Positions 35,146 to 46,390 of a DNA stretch of 64,000 nt are shown here, piece by piece. The stretch is taken from contig CM070725.1 in NCBI GenBank assembly GCA_036346275.1, forward strand, positions 41,974,104 through 42,038,103, read 5' to 3'. The notes under the pieces were generated by a model, which saw only the letters and a program-made list of their open reading frames with translations, was not told where the DNA came from and made no database searches. Positions within the stretch are counted from its first letter, which is position 1. Every line of letters starts with the position of its first letter. Position numbers and translations under genes: made by a program. This DNA is from Otatea glauca. Its lineage: Eukaryota > Streptophyta > Magnoliopsida > Poales > Poaceae.

Positions 35146-38116
35146 ATGGCGAAGTTCGGGAGGAGTACGCTCACCGCAGAGCGGATGAGGGAGATGGAGA
35201 CTTTGGGGCTTATGGACCCGTTCACCTGGCGGCTTTCGTCCGGGGAGAACGTGCCGCGACCTCGGGATGACGAGATCGTGAGCACGGAGCAGTACATGCT
35301 CTTCGGGCTGCGAACCCCGGAGAGCGACTTCTTGGCTGCGGTCCTTGCGCAGTGTGAGATCGAGCTCGTAAATCTGGTGCCGAACTCCCTTCTTCTCCTT
35401 TCCGTTTTTGCACATCTTTGCGAGGGGTTCTTGGGCATCCTTCCCACCCCCTCGCTTTTCTTCCGTTTTTACTCCCTGTCCCGCACCGCGAAGGACCCCG
35501 TCGTCGGGTGCCTTTACTTTCGGCTGTGGGCAGGACTCTCTTGTACCTTCCTCCAAATCCCAACCGGGACTCGCTCGGGCCGTGGACGGAGAGATGGTTC
35601 TATTTGAAGAAGGGCGAGGGAAGCGGGCTCGCCTATAACGGCGCCGCGGTGGAGGGAAAGCGGGAGATCCCCGAGCCCGAGGACTCGGTGGATGACCAGG
35701 CAGTGGCCGCTTTCATCCATACCTACGCCATGCGGGGCCTTAAGGGGCAGGCGGTCGTTTATGACTACTTGCAGAACTGGGTGCTCCCTCTCCGGAGGAG
35801 GTTGCACCCCTTCTTTGAGATCACCGGGAGGTGCGACGCCACCCAGGAAAGCCATGAGGGTAAGCATTGTCCGACCTCAAATCCTTTCGGGCCTTGGTCG
35901 GAGTTCCCTTATTTCTTGTCGCTCTATTTCTGACCTTGTAGCACCGAAGTCGGCCTGGATCGCCTCGAGGATGAAGGAGACCTTCGGGAAGGCCGCCAAC
36001 GCCTACGACCTCGGCGGCAACATCCCCAAGAACATCTTGGGACGTAGCAGCGAGGTAATAGCTTTTTACTTTGATCTTTGCCTCGGGTGTCCGGACTCGG
36101 ATGCTTATTGTGGTGAGCTCGTGCAGGCGACCAAAGAACTCTGGGATACGGCGAAACAATTGCTACTATTTCCCGGCCCAAACAAAGGCAAGAAGGGGGG
36201 CAAGAAGCCGGCTCTTGACGCCCCGAGGCAGGTCGCCAAGAAGCCCCACGTCGAGTGGGGCGATCGGGTCATGGTGAGTTTAGATTCCCCGAGCTTTAGG
36301 GGTATCCGAGTCCGGGCTCGTTTCCATCGGGCCGCCTCTTTCGGTTCTTTTACTAATTCTTGCTTTTTGTCAGCAAAAGGAGGCGGCTTCTGCCGCAAGA
36401 GCCCTGGGTACGCAGCCGGAGCCATGGGCTCTGGTAATAAATCCCCGAGGGGGAAGCCCTCCCGCCGCTGTCAGGAACAGTCGCGCCAGGTACGGCCCCC
36501 GTACATGTTTCATCATCCCGCCCTATCGCGGCGTTCGAGCGTTCGAGGGGCACCGACCTTTCCTGTGGTCCAGGGCGAGGCCGAGGAGGAGGACCACGAG
36601 GACGATTATCGTCTCGTGCCGCGACCCAGGACGCGGCGGATGCTGCTTGCCGCGTCCTCCGAGGAGGACGAAGCGGCCGAGGGAGTGGCGGTTGAGAGCG
36701 CCACGACCAAGGACGTCGTGATCGGGGGCGCTGCCGCCGGAGCGTTGTAGCCGAAGGGGCAGCAGTTGAGGACGGCATCGTCATCGCGCCCCTGGTGGGG
36801 GCGTCCCCGGGTGGAGTCTCGGAAAGCGGAGGGCGAATCGCTTCGCAGGGGGTCCGACAAAGAAGGCGAGGTTGCCGCGCATCCGTTCGGCGCAGTAAGC
36901 TTCCCTCCTGTTTCTTAACTTCGTGGTGGTAGGGCCGACCAAGCATCTTCTGATAATTCACTGCGCGTAGTACATATACCGGGGTGGTCGTGGCGGTGAC
37001 CCATCGTCCGACCCCAGTACCTCCGACCGGGGCGCTTTCGGCTGTTGCGCCCATGATCGAGGGTGGCGTTGCCGCCGTACCCCGGGTGGAGCTGCCCCCC
37101 GCGAAGTCGGAGTCGTTCAAAGAGCGAAGACCGACCGAGCCGGGCAATGAAGTCGGGCGTGGGCGGACCCGACCACCCTTGGTGAGTCGAGGCCCCTTCC
37201 TGCGATCGAGGGCGGCCATGGGGTCGCAGAGCACCGCCGGCCCAGAGGGTCTGGCCGCCATTACCTCGGCCGAGCCGATCTCCACCGGTCGCCGGGGTGC
37301 CGATGCTACTGACGGCGGAGACCGGCTGGGACGAGCCGCTGGGCGCTGCCCGGTCCCGATGGTCTTTGTCGACTGTCTTCGCTGGAGGATCAATTAGCGG
37401 AGGTAAGCACGGTCGTGGTGTCCCTCCTCTTTCCCCCTTTTCTTTGTGACCATGGTGAGTTTTCTTTGCCTTCGCAGGTGCGGATGGTCTCTGGGTACAA
37501 CATCGCTGCCAACACGCGCTCATCTTCCGATCCCTATGTGGCGCCCTTGAAACCAATCGAGGGACACCGCCGAGCTCGGCCGTTGTCTTTGCGTGGCCAA
37601 GAGGAGGTCTCGCGCTGAAGGAGGCCCAGCCCTCGAGCTCGCGGGCCGTCAAGTCAGAGGGGGAGCGGGGCCCGGGAGGTCGAGCGGGAGTTGAACACCG
37701 CAAGGGACCTCCACGCCACAACGCTTTCCAAGGCCATCGAGGAGGAGCGGAGGGGCGCGGTGGTCGAGACCCAGCGCCTCAAGCTCGAGGTCTCCAACCT
37801 TCGATCGGAGATGGAGGTCGCCTAGCAAGGGGCGTCCTCCTTCGAGCTCGAGGCCAAGGCGGCCAAGCTTGAGAGGACAATTGCGGGGTTGGAGGCGAGG
37901 GCCACCAGAGCGGAAGCCAAGGCGACTGAAGCCGAGGCCAAGAATTCCAGTCTTGAGGAGAAGCTGGTGCAGGTGGCTCGTGCGGGGAAAGACGCCTTGG
38001 CCCAGCTCCAGAGCGACCGTGACCGGGTTGATAAGGCCGAAGCCGAGGTCATCGTACTGCGGCGGAGGGTTTCCGACCTCGAACGGGAGAAGCTCGCCCG
38101 AGACATGTCTCTGTAA
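35146..38116 (+). pseudogene. Antisense spliced ORF of the Tat element (putative gypsy type transposon domain, coiled coil)
   Basis: Runs opposite to gag-pol. It starts at ATG 35146 (MAKFGRSTLTAERMREMETL). The next block, LAAVLAQCEIELVNLVPNSL followed by LLLLSVFAHLCEGFLGI, fits the plant 'putative gypsy type transposon' family. A frameshift near 35550 leads to GPWTERWFYLKKGEG. Splice-consistent exons follow: up to 35859, 35942-36054, 36127-36273 and 36374-36489, each join keeping frame (APKSAWIASRMKE, ATKELWDTAKQ, QKEAASAARALG). An acidic stretch (GEAEEEDHEDDYRL) and, after disruptions, a C-terminal coiled coil (37850-38116, Ala/Glu/Lys heptads) complete it. Antisense genes at this position are known from maize Grande. 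Function unknown. Frameshifts suggest this copy is dead. Confidence 0.65.
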
Positions 38117-39614
38117 ACTGGAGTTAGTGGATGGGTCGGGGGGTGAAAGATCCCCCTTGTAAAGACAAAATAATTTTTTGCTGTCTTATAGAGTCGTGTT
38201 TCCTTGGAAGACTTAGCTCGTTTGTCGATCTGCGCCATCATTGCATACCTTGCGTGGGCTGCTTTATGGAAGGGCCGAACAATACTGGATACGTGGCGGT
38301 GGCGCAGCACGTTCTGCAGACCCCATAATGAGACCCACCGCCTTTCACTTGAACTACCCGGTTTAGGTGGACCGAGTTGTCCGATGCCCGATGTTAATCC
38401 AGCGAGGCCTTGCCCGAAATCACTCGGGTTCGGGCACGACTCGGGTTGACAGGCTGACCGAGCTAATTGATGCTCGAGGCCAATTTAACCGAGGCCTCGC
38501 CCGAAATCACTCGGGCTCTGCGCGACTTCGGGTTGTCATGTCCCGATAACTTGGCTGTGGGGAATTAGTCGGCTTGTTGCGGCAGAGCGACTTATTGCGA
38601 CCAAGATCATCCCTGGTAGCAATCTTAGGAGTCGCGACCTCCGGGTCCGGGAATGTCATCAGACCCGGGGCGCTCCTTGAGGACGTTCACTGGTCGGTAA
38701 CGCAGGGGAATAGCCGGCTTACTCCGATAAGAATCGTTTTACCGCGGCCTCCGAGCCCGGGAATGCATCGGGCTCGGGATGCTAACATCCCTGAGGCGAA
38801 CCCAGAGAAAACGGCCCCAACCGAGGCCTCGCCTAGCAGTACTCAGGTTTGGGCACAACTCGGACTGGTCGGCCTGGGATAGCTCAAGCGGGACCAGATT
38901 TTAGGCCTTGGGTCTGACTTGGCGAGCTCGGGAATGCATCAAGCTCGGCAAGGCCCCCTCAGAGGGCGGTTTAGAAATTCGAACCTGGCCACTCGGCCCC
39001 GGGGGAAAGGTCAGCTTAGAACGACTGAGTCATCCCCGGTGGTGAATCCCCAACTGCGACCTCCGAGCCCGGAAATGTCATCGGGCTCGGGCGCCCGAGA
39101 ACGTTCAATGGTTGGCAAAGACGAGGATGGCCGGCTTACCCGATAACGATCGCGACGCGGCCCCGATCCGGAATGCCTGTGCTCGGGTTGTTCATCCCCG
39201 AGGCGAACCTAGAGAACGTGACCCTAGGCGCTGCAAAAAAGAGGACGCATGGACGCCTCAAGGTCAAGCCCGCCGCGTGACCTCATGGTTGCCCTTATGG
39301 TCACGCGCTGGGTCGCGCTGCGTTGAGGCATCCTAAAAGAAACTTCTTTGGTTAAAAGGAGGCGTCACGAGGGACCACAGGCACGAGGCCTTTAGGATGG
39401 CGCAACCTTTGGTCGAAGAAAGCGCAACTCGAGGTCGTGGACGGACGCCATCCTTTCAACAAATCAAAAGAGGTTAGCACCGGAGCGAAGGAAATCTTTA
39501 TTACGGCGCAAACTGGGCGGACGAGGGCATGGCAAAACGAAAAGCCCCGAGCACGCCCCGAATCGGGTTTGGTCAGAGCACAAGAATGAACACAGGAGCA
39601 AGGGAGGAGACACC
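38117..39614. repeat. Tandem-repeat-rich spacer of the Tat element
   Basis: No coding sequence. Imperfect direct repeats are visible: 'gcgacctccg' followed by 'gcccgg', 'tgtcatc' and 'gggctcgg' occurs at 38634 and 39056 (422-bp offset), with a shorter related unit near 38752; 'cccgaaatcactcggg' occurs at about 38411 and 38499. Tandem repeats near the 3' untranslated region are common in Tat elements. Confidence 0.65.
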
Positions 39615-41603
39615 TTAACTTAGAGGTGGGTGAAAGAAGAGCGCTAGGCGTAGAATCTCCGGAGCTGTCCTACGTTCCACGAGCTCGCGAGCTCCCTGCC
39701 ATCGGGGACCGCCAGACGGTAAGCTCCTGCGCGGCTTGCTGAGACGACTCTGAAGGGGCCCTCCCACAGCGGGGACAGCTTGTTGGTGTGGGAGCGATCT
39801 TGGATTCGCCTTAGGACCAGGTCCCCAACGCGGAAGTCCCTGGGTCGGACAGCTCGGGAGGCATGCCTGCGGAGATCTTGTAGGTAACGCGCCGAGCGTA
39901 GCAGCGCGTGACACCTTACTTCTTCTGCCAAGGCGAGGTCGAGGGGTCGCCCCCGCTCTAGGTTGACTCGGTCGACCGAACTCGCCCTGACGGAGCGGAG
40001 CGTGACCTCGGGCGACAGGACAGCCTCGGCCCCGAAGATGAGCTGGAAAGGGCTTGTTCCTGTTGCCCGGCTGGTCGAGGTGCGAACAAACCAAAGGACT
40101 GTGGGGAGCTCGTCCACCCATGCCCGGCTGCGGCGACCGAGCTCGTCGAAAACTCGCTTCTTGAGCCCTTGACGAAGCGTCGCTCGTTGGCGCTCGCGCC
40201 GCCTGCTGTTCGGGGTGGCTTACCGAGGCATAGCGCACTTTGGTTCCCATATTTGCACAGAACTCTTGGAGAACTCCTTTGGTGAACTGCGTCCCGTTGT
40301 CGGTAATGATCTTGCAAGGGACTCGTACTCGTGACCACAAAGGCGGAAGAACCTTACCGCGCCCCTGGCGGTGATAGCGGAGATCGGCTCTGCTTCGATC
40401 CACTTTGAAAAGGTGTCGACGGCCACGAACAGGAATTTCTTCCCCTCGACCGACCTCGGGAAGGGACCGAGGATGTCGAGGCCCCATGTCGAGAATGGCC
40501 AGGCGAGGGGAATGGTCTGCAGAGCGTAGGCGGTTTCGACCTTCCGGTGTGAAACTAACGGTGCCCGCAAGTCGAACGATGCCCCGGGCGTCTTCGAGCG
40601 CCGTCGGCCAGTAAAAGCCCATCCTAAAGGCCTTCCCGACCATGGTCCTGAAAAAGGAGTGAGCGCCGCATAGGTCGGAGTGAATGTCGTTGAGTAGGTA
40701 TTTACCTTCTTCTGGAGTGATGCATTTTGACAGAACGCCCAAAGCCCCCCGACGATAGAGCTGCCCGTCGACGAGCCTGTACGAGCCCGCACGTCGCCGG
40801 AGCCTGCTTCTTTCGGCTGGGGTGGCGGGGAGCTCCCCTTGGTCGAGGAACCTGATGAACGGATCCATCCATGACGGAACGCTTTCGAGGAAGGCCACCG
40901 GGTCCTCCTGGTCGCTAACGAACGGTGTGGCCAAGGTCTCAAAGATGACGTCCGGCAGAAGCTCGTCGCCGGACGATCCGAGCCTGGACAAAAGATCGGC
41001 GGTGGAATTGTCCTTCCTGGGTACGTGCTGGATTCTCAGGTTCCGGAACCATCTTTCCATCTTGCGCACCTCGGCAAGGTACTTGGCCATCAGAGGTTCC
41101 GAACACTGGTAAACTTTATTGTACTGGTTGACGACGAGCTGGGAGTCTCCTTTCACAATTAGGCGGCGGACGCCCAAGGACCTGCAAGCTCGAAGGCTGG
41201 CCAAGAGGGCCTCGCATTCCGCCGCGTTAATGGTGGCGGGGAAGCCGAAGCGGACCACATACCTCAGGTGGTCGCCCTGAGGGGTGACGAGAAGAATGCC
41301 GGCCCCCGAGCGCTCAAAGGACCTTGATCTGTCGAAGAACATGGTCCAAGGGTCTTCGGTCCCGACCTCGGGCTCGGGAGCAGGTTCCGCTGTTTGTTCG
41401 GCGACGAAATCGGCCAGCGCCTGCGATTTGATGGCGGCGCGGGCCGTGAAGCGGAGATTGAACTCAGCCAGTTCCATGGCCCACTTGGCGACGCGACCTC
41501 CGGCTTCGGGGTTCTTGAGGATCTCCCGAGCGGAGGCCGCCGACAACCACCGCGTGCTCTTGGAAGTAGTGCCGAAGCTTCCGCGAAGCCATAAAGAGTG
41601 CAT
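39615..41603 (-). pseudogene. Tat pol: archaeal-type RNase H and integrase, frameshifted
   Basis: The longest frame of the window (662 codons). It opens at the end of the first RNase H (WAMELAEFNLRFTARAAIKS). A second RNase H of archaeal type follows (MFFDRSRSFERSGAGILL, AAECEALLASLRAC, VKGDSQLVVNQ, keeping D, E and D). The integrase zinc region reads HSDLCGAHSFFRTM. The integrase core is then in another frame (TWGLDILGPFP at about 40500), returns with IITDNGTQFT, and the C-terminal part (FGAEAVLSPEVTLRS, VGDLVLRRIQD, LSPLWEGPFRV) lies in a third frame at 39644-40117. At least three frameshifts make it non-functional. Confidence 0.9.
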
Positions 41604-42528
41604 AGAGTAACTTTTGGACCAAGGGATAGCGCTCCTTTGGCCTGTGGAGTACTTCGCTGACGTAGTAGATTGGGTGCTGCCGCCCTGCCCGCTCGGCTAC
41701 TAGGACCGCGCTGACGGCCTGGGTCGTGGCCGCGAGGTAAAGCAGCAGCACCTCACCCTGCTGCGGAGTCGTCAAGAGAGGAGGGCACGAGAGGTATGCT
41801 TTGAGCTCGTCGAAGGATCGCTGGGCTTCGGGGGTCCACTCGAAGCCCTCATGTCTGCGTAGGATCTTGAAGAAAGGCAATCCTCGCTCGCCGAGCCGGG
41901 AGATGAAACGGCTAAGGGCGATGATGCGGCCTGTGAGGCTTTGTACTTGTTTTACCGAGGTCGGAGTGGTCATTTGCTCGATTGCTTCGATCTTCTCTGG
42001 GTTCGGGCCCACGCCCGACCCCCCGATCATATAGCCGAGCACTTTCCCGGAGGTTGTACCGAAAAAGCATTTTTCGGGGTTGAGCTTGATGCCGAACTTG
42101 TTCAGATTGGCGAAGGTCTCGGCCAGGTCGTTGACGTGGCTGGCCCTAGAGGAGCTCTTGATGATGATGTCGTCGACGTACACCTCGAGGTTCCGCCTAT
42201 CTGTGGGTCGAAGGCTTTAGCCATTAACCGCTGGAACGTGGCACCTGTGTTGCGAAGACCGAACGACATGGTCGTATAGCAGAAAGTTCCGAACGGCGTG
42301 ATGAAGGCGGTCTTGTCTTCATCTTCCGTGGCGAGCTTGACCTGGTGGTATCCGGAGTAAGCGTCGAGAAAACTCAACATCTCGGTGTTGGCAGTGGAGT
42401 CTACAATCTGGTCTATGCGGGGAAGTGGAAAGTTGTCTTTGGGGCACGCGGCGTTCAAGCCCGTGTGGTCGACGCACATTCGCCACTTCCCGCCCTTCTT
42501 CTGCACAATTACAGGGTTGGCCAGCCAC
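41464..42528 (-). pseudogene. Tat pol: reverse transcriptase and first RNase H, frameshifted
   Basis: RT domain: VDHTGLNAACPKDNFPLPRI, FLDAYSGYHQVKL, TAFITPFGTFCYTTMSFGL and ATFQRLM in one frame (42102-42506), then MYVDDIIIKS with the YVDD catalytic box in the next (42183 downwards), followed by NPEKCFFG and thumb residues. The first RNase H follows (LYLAATTQAVSAVLV, YPLVQKLLYAL), of the degenerate form usual in Tat elements, where the archaeal-type domain downstream takes over the function. A frameshift at about 42180 separates the two RT halves. Confidence 0.9.
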
Positions 42529-43511
42529 TCGGAGTAGTTGACCTCGCGAATGAAACCGGCCTTGAGGAGCTTATCGAGGTGCTCCCTAATTATCGCGCTT
42601 TCGGGAGAAGCGCGCAGCCGACGACGCTGGTCTGCAGTCGGGCTTTGTTTGCAGTCTGTGCTCGATCACCTCCCGTGGGACCCCTGGCATGTCCGCCGGT
42701 TCCCATGCAAAAATGCCTTTGTTATCTCGGAGGAAGGTGACGAGCTCGCCTTCCTATTTGGGATCGAGTTGGGCGGAAATGCAGACGCATTTGTGCAAGT
42801 TTCCTTCTTCGAGCTGCACGGCTTTGGTCGGGCCGTTCGGCTGGATGGCCGTCTTCCGTCGGGTGCCCTTCGGGGTGACCTCGGGACCTGGCTGGGGCAA
42901 TATGCTGGCCAGCGCCAGGGCCTTTTCCTCGCAGCCGTGTGCTGCCTTCAGGTCGCCACGGACCGTTATGACACCGCCTGGCCCCGGGAGCTTCATGCAC
43001 CAATGCCCGTAGTGGTTCGCGGCCATGAACTTAATCAGGGCGAGGCGCCCGAGGATGGCGTTGTAGGGGATGTCGCCGTCCACGACTTCAAAAGTAATCA
43101 GCTCGGTGCGGAAGTTTATAGAATCGCCGAAGGTGACGGGAGGACCACTTGCCCGAGCGGGGTGGTCGAACTCCCCGGCACGATGCCGAAAAAGGGGATC
43201 GCTATGTTCTTGATCTTCGACCGGGGTATTTGCATCTGGTCCAAGGCGCTTGCCAGGAGCAGGTTGAGGGAACTGCCCCCGTCGACCATGACCCGACAGA
43301 CGACAGTGTTGCTTATGGTCGGGGCGACGACCAGAGCAGTTTTAGTCTCGGACATCCCGGGGCGTGCCCCGAGAAAGGTGATGGGGATGCCATCCCACCT
43401 GCAGGGTTGGTCGGCGGACTTCCCGGCGGTGGCTTGATACACGGCACGCGCGGCGTACTTTAGCTCGCGCCGGGATCGGTATGCTGAAGAACCGCCGAAG
43501 ATCACATCCAC
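42529..43511 (-). pseudogene. Tat protease region, frameshifted
   Basis: At 43116-43511 the minus strand reads INVIFGG-like MDVIFGGSSAYRSRRELK, then VVCRVMVDGGSSLNLLL, the aspartic protease box in the DGGS form found in Tat elements, followed by PFFGI. A second frame (42754-43083) has DIPYNAILGRLALIKFMA, the conserved C-terminal part of the retropepsin (ILGR). A frameshift near 43100 divides them. The RT finger region follows after 42750. Confidence 0.85.
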
Positions 43512-45172
43512 ACGACGGTCGCCTCGCTGAACTCGTGTCGGGGCCTGCTTGAGCTCGACGGGCGTTGGTTCTCCGGCCGTTCATCGCCCTTTGGGAGCAT
43601 GGGCATCTCTCCAGTCCCCTTATAAAAGGCGTCCAGCTTGAACAGCCACGTCCGGCAGCCCCGCAGATCATGGCCGTGGATCTTGTGGAACGGGCAAAAT
43701 TTGTTAACGTCGAAGCCGGGCTGTTCCTCGTTGCCGCAGGCTCGGACGGTCGCGTGGAGGTTCCCCGCCCCGCCTCGCTGGGCTGGCCCGCGCTGTTGTG
43801 GCCGCGACGGCTCGCAAAGCTCGGGCCCCGACGGTCGGTGGCGGGCTTCCGCCGCTTGTTGTCGATCGTGGACGACCACGCGAGTGGCCACCCTCCCGCC
43901 GCGGTCTTTCCTCGCTTTTTGTCGCGCGGGCCGGTCTCCTTCCTTAACGCCGGACGGCCCCACTCGCCGGCGAGGCTGAGCTTGCCTCGGTCGTGAGTCG
44001 TGCTTCCAGCGGACAAGATCGTCCGGCCCGCATATCGCTCCGCCATGCGAAATAGTTTGTTGACGTGAGCCTCGTAGCGATCTCGAGGTCCTCCGTGAGG
44101 CGCCTCGCCTCAACGCCGAACTTAAAAGCCTTGATGACGGTTTCATTAGAGATGTTGGGGATCGAGTTCCGCGCGCAAGTAAACCGGGCGCACAATTTCG
44201 CAGATGCTCCCTTCCTCGGATAACACGGTCTGTGTCCCTCTCCCGCCCGTGCCGCCAGAGCAGCCCGGAAGTTGGAGTGGAGGGCGCCCGCAATCGGCGC
44301 CATGATCGGAAGGTGCGGGCGCTCGTTGAAGAGCTGGGTGCGGGCGGCCCGCCTAGGACGGTGGGAGAGATAGTTAGCCATCGCGCCTCGTCTTCTCCGG
44401 CCGCCAAGATGGCGGTGGAGTATATGGAGAGAAGTTCGCGGGTTCTTGGTCCCGCTGAATTGCTCCATCATCGCCGCTTGAACCGGACGGCCAACGACTT
44501 GACGGAGGTCGCTTGAGTACGCCGGCACCATAGGTCGGAGGCTACCGCCGCCATCGCTGGTGTCTGAGTCATCACTAGCCGATAGGGACAATTGAGCGGC
44601 GGCGACTCGCGCCGCCACGACGGTCGACCGGAGCGTCGCCATGGCGGCGTCGCAGGTGGTCGCGGATCTTCTGGCGTCTGAGCCGGACGTCCGGAGAGAG
44701 GCTTCCGGAAGTGCTGCTGCCCGGGCGAGCATCGTTATTACGCCACTAGCGACGGGCGAGCCCGCACCACCTTCCTGCTGGTGAGGTGGCGGTGATCGCG
44801 CGCAGGAGCCGCTAGCCGCCGTCGGCGAGACTCGAGCCCAGTGAGCTCGCTCACGGGGCGTGACGCCGTCGGTGGCCTTGTTGAGTTCTTCGGCCAGGGA
44901 CCGTCGAAAGAGGGCCGAGCCGGCCCGAGCGGGGTCAGCCATGACCCGGGCGATGGCCCGCAGGCGTTTGGGCAGGTTCGTCCGGACGGGAGGGCCGAGT
45001 CGGCCGGATCGGGAGCCGGTCGCACCGCTTCTTCCGAGAGCGGCGATAGCTTGGTCGATCGCAACTGGCGAGCCGACGCGCCCCGGGAGTTTGTGGTCAT
45101 CCTGCTCGCCGGAGTCGCCTCACGTCCGCCCGCCGCAAGGCGAGCGCTCTGGGCGGCAAGGAGGGCGAGCAT
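43512..45172 (-). pseudogene. Tat gag, frameshifted
   Basis: Several overlapping minus-strand frames together carry gag features: LCARFTCARNSIPNISNETV followed by IKAFKFGV (44100-44190), typical of Tat capsid C-terminal sequence, then a basic Arg/Pro-rich stretch, then FCPFHKIHGHDLRGCRTW (43640-43700), a Cys/His zinc-knuckle variant. The N-terminal Ala/Arg-rich part (44738-45172) is low-complexity. At least three frame changes. The plus-strand ORFs over this region are shadows. Confidence 0.8.
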
Positions 45173-45296
45173 GGATGTGGAGCCCAGTACTCGGGGATGC
45201 GCCCGAGCCTGTGCTCATTGTTCGTGACATGCCGGTGGTGGAGCCGAGGTGCTGATGCTACTGAGGCGATGAACTTTGACGAACGAAACTTTGGGC

Positions 45297-45313
45297 CCCA
45301 TAAGATGGCGCCA
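45297..45313 (-). other. Primer binding site of the Tat element
   Basis: Directly inside the 5' LTR the minus strand reads TGGCGCCATCTTATGGG from 45313. The TGGCGCC start is shared with the tRNA-Asp-type primer site used by many Ty3/gypsy elements, but the later bases diverge. Confidence 0.5.
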
Positions 45314-45314
45314 C

Positions 45315-46335
45315 CGCCGACGATCGGGACCGGTCGACCGCAAAGGAAGAGGGTGAAAGGTAGTACGGAGGGCGAGACCGAGTTCCGCTGTCGGGAGGTA
45401 CCCTTGGCGCGATCGTCTTGAGGGGCGCGCACAATCAAACGGGACACAAGATCTATCTCGGCCGGGCCGAACGTCCCTACCCGATTCGGATGTTTCGATC
45501 AGATTGCCTTTGATGTCGTTGGCTGCACCGCCTTTACAAATGAGAACTAGGGGTTCCAATATGAGAGTGCCGGAGTCTAGTTCGTGGGGCCCCGTCCCAA
45601 GGAAGAAGAAGCCCCTCTCCAGAGGGCCCTACCCCTCCTTATATGGTCGAAAGGGGCAGGTTACATTGGGGATTGGGAGCTGAGAGGATGAAGGGACTCA
45701 TGCCCGAAAGCCCTTGTCTCGGTGACTAGTCTTGTCTGGCCTTGCCCTACGCCGGGTTAGTAGACTCTCCGAAGCAAAGGTGTCGCCGCTTCCTCGGGAA
45801 ACAAGCACTCCACTCCTCGCGATTTTGTCCGATGATGACGTTGTCATGCGTTGCCCCAGCGCTGCCTGGGGTGAGAGGACTTCCATGCTGTACGCGACTG
45901 GATGATGGGATTGAGGCTTTGACTTTGGCGACCTTCGTGCTGCCTCGGGAAGGAGCCACCTGCTTCTCGGCGGTCGCTTCAGGCGGTCGCGATTGTTGGA
46001 CACGTGGTTAACAGCTAGTGGAGGACCCGATGCTCGACCTTGGCGGAGACCGGATCGGGCTGGTCTGGAGGTCGGGAGCCCGGATCAGGACGGAGGTCAA
46101 ACACCCTGCTAGGTCGGGAAATAGCTCGGGGCGGTCGGCTTGGTCGGGAAAGAGCTCCTTTATGGTCTTGCGGGACCTCCAGTCGGAGCCTGGCTCGGAA
46201 CAGTCCGATTGGTGCTCCGGACTGGCGGTTCGGAGACATCTCCGCCCGAGGCAGGGAATAGTCCCCCGATCCTAGAGGAGGGCTGCTGAAAGCCCCCCCG
46301 GGGGGGCCACGTGTCAGGGTGGCCGGTCCCCGACA
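45315..46335 (-). repeat. 5' LTR of the Tat element
   Basis: A 1021-bp direct repeat of 33613-34646, ending GTCCCCGACA at 46335. Its inner end has lost the TG (reads CGCCGACGATC) by mutation. A TATA-like CCATATAAGG on the minus strand at 45637-45646 would be the LTR promoter. Confidence 0.92.
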
Positions 46336-46340
46336 ATATT

Positions 46341-46390
46341 ATTGTATCTTTACCCTATACAAGAATCTAATGCTAAAAAATGACTTAATA
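46341..46390 (-). repeat. Copia-like LTR piece, right flank of the Tat insertion
   Basis: The reverse complement contains 'tagcattagattcttgtata' followed by 'gggtaa', nearly identical to 2424-2443, continuing the LTR interrupted at 33607. Confidence 0.6.

Larger units (their letters stand above)
33613..46335 (-). mobile_element. Complete Tat-lineage Ty3/gypsy retrotransposon, 12.7 kb
   Basis: Two long direct repeats (33613-34646 and 45315-46335) are flanked by ATATT on each side (33608-33612 and 46336-46340). The 3' LTR keeps TGTC...GACA ends. The minus strand carries gag, protease, RT, RNase H, a second archaeal-type RNase H and integrase in that order, the dual RNase H marking the Tat lineage (Grande/RIRE2/Retand group). 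A long ORF on the opposite strand and a tandem-repeat-rich spacer lie between pol and the 3' LTR, as described for maize Grande. Frameshifts and stops in every domain, and visible LTR divergence, show it is not recent or autonomous. Confidence 0.93.

Noticed and set aside
36353..37721. Long minus-strand ORFs (346 and 268 codons)
   Set aside because: They overlap the spliced plus-strand ORF, show Arg/Pro-rich low-complexity composition and no domain; GC-rich shadows.
39615..41603. 662-codon ORF as a host gene
   Set aside because: It contains RNase H and integrase motifs in register with the Tat element and lies between its LTRs.
42538..43437. 299-codon plus-strand ORF
   Set aside because: Antisense to the Tat protease and RT; no domain of its own, arises from GC-rich codon structure.
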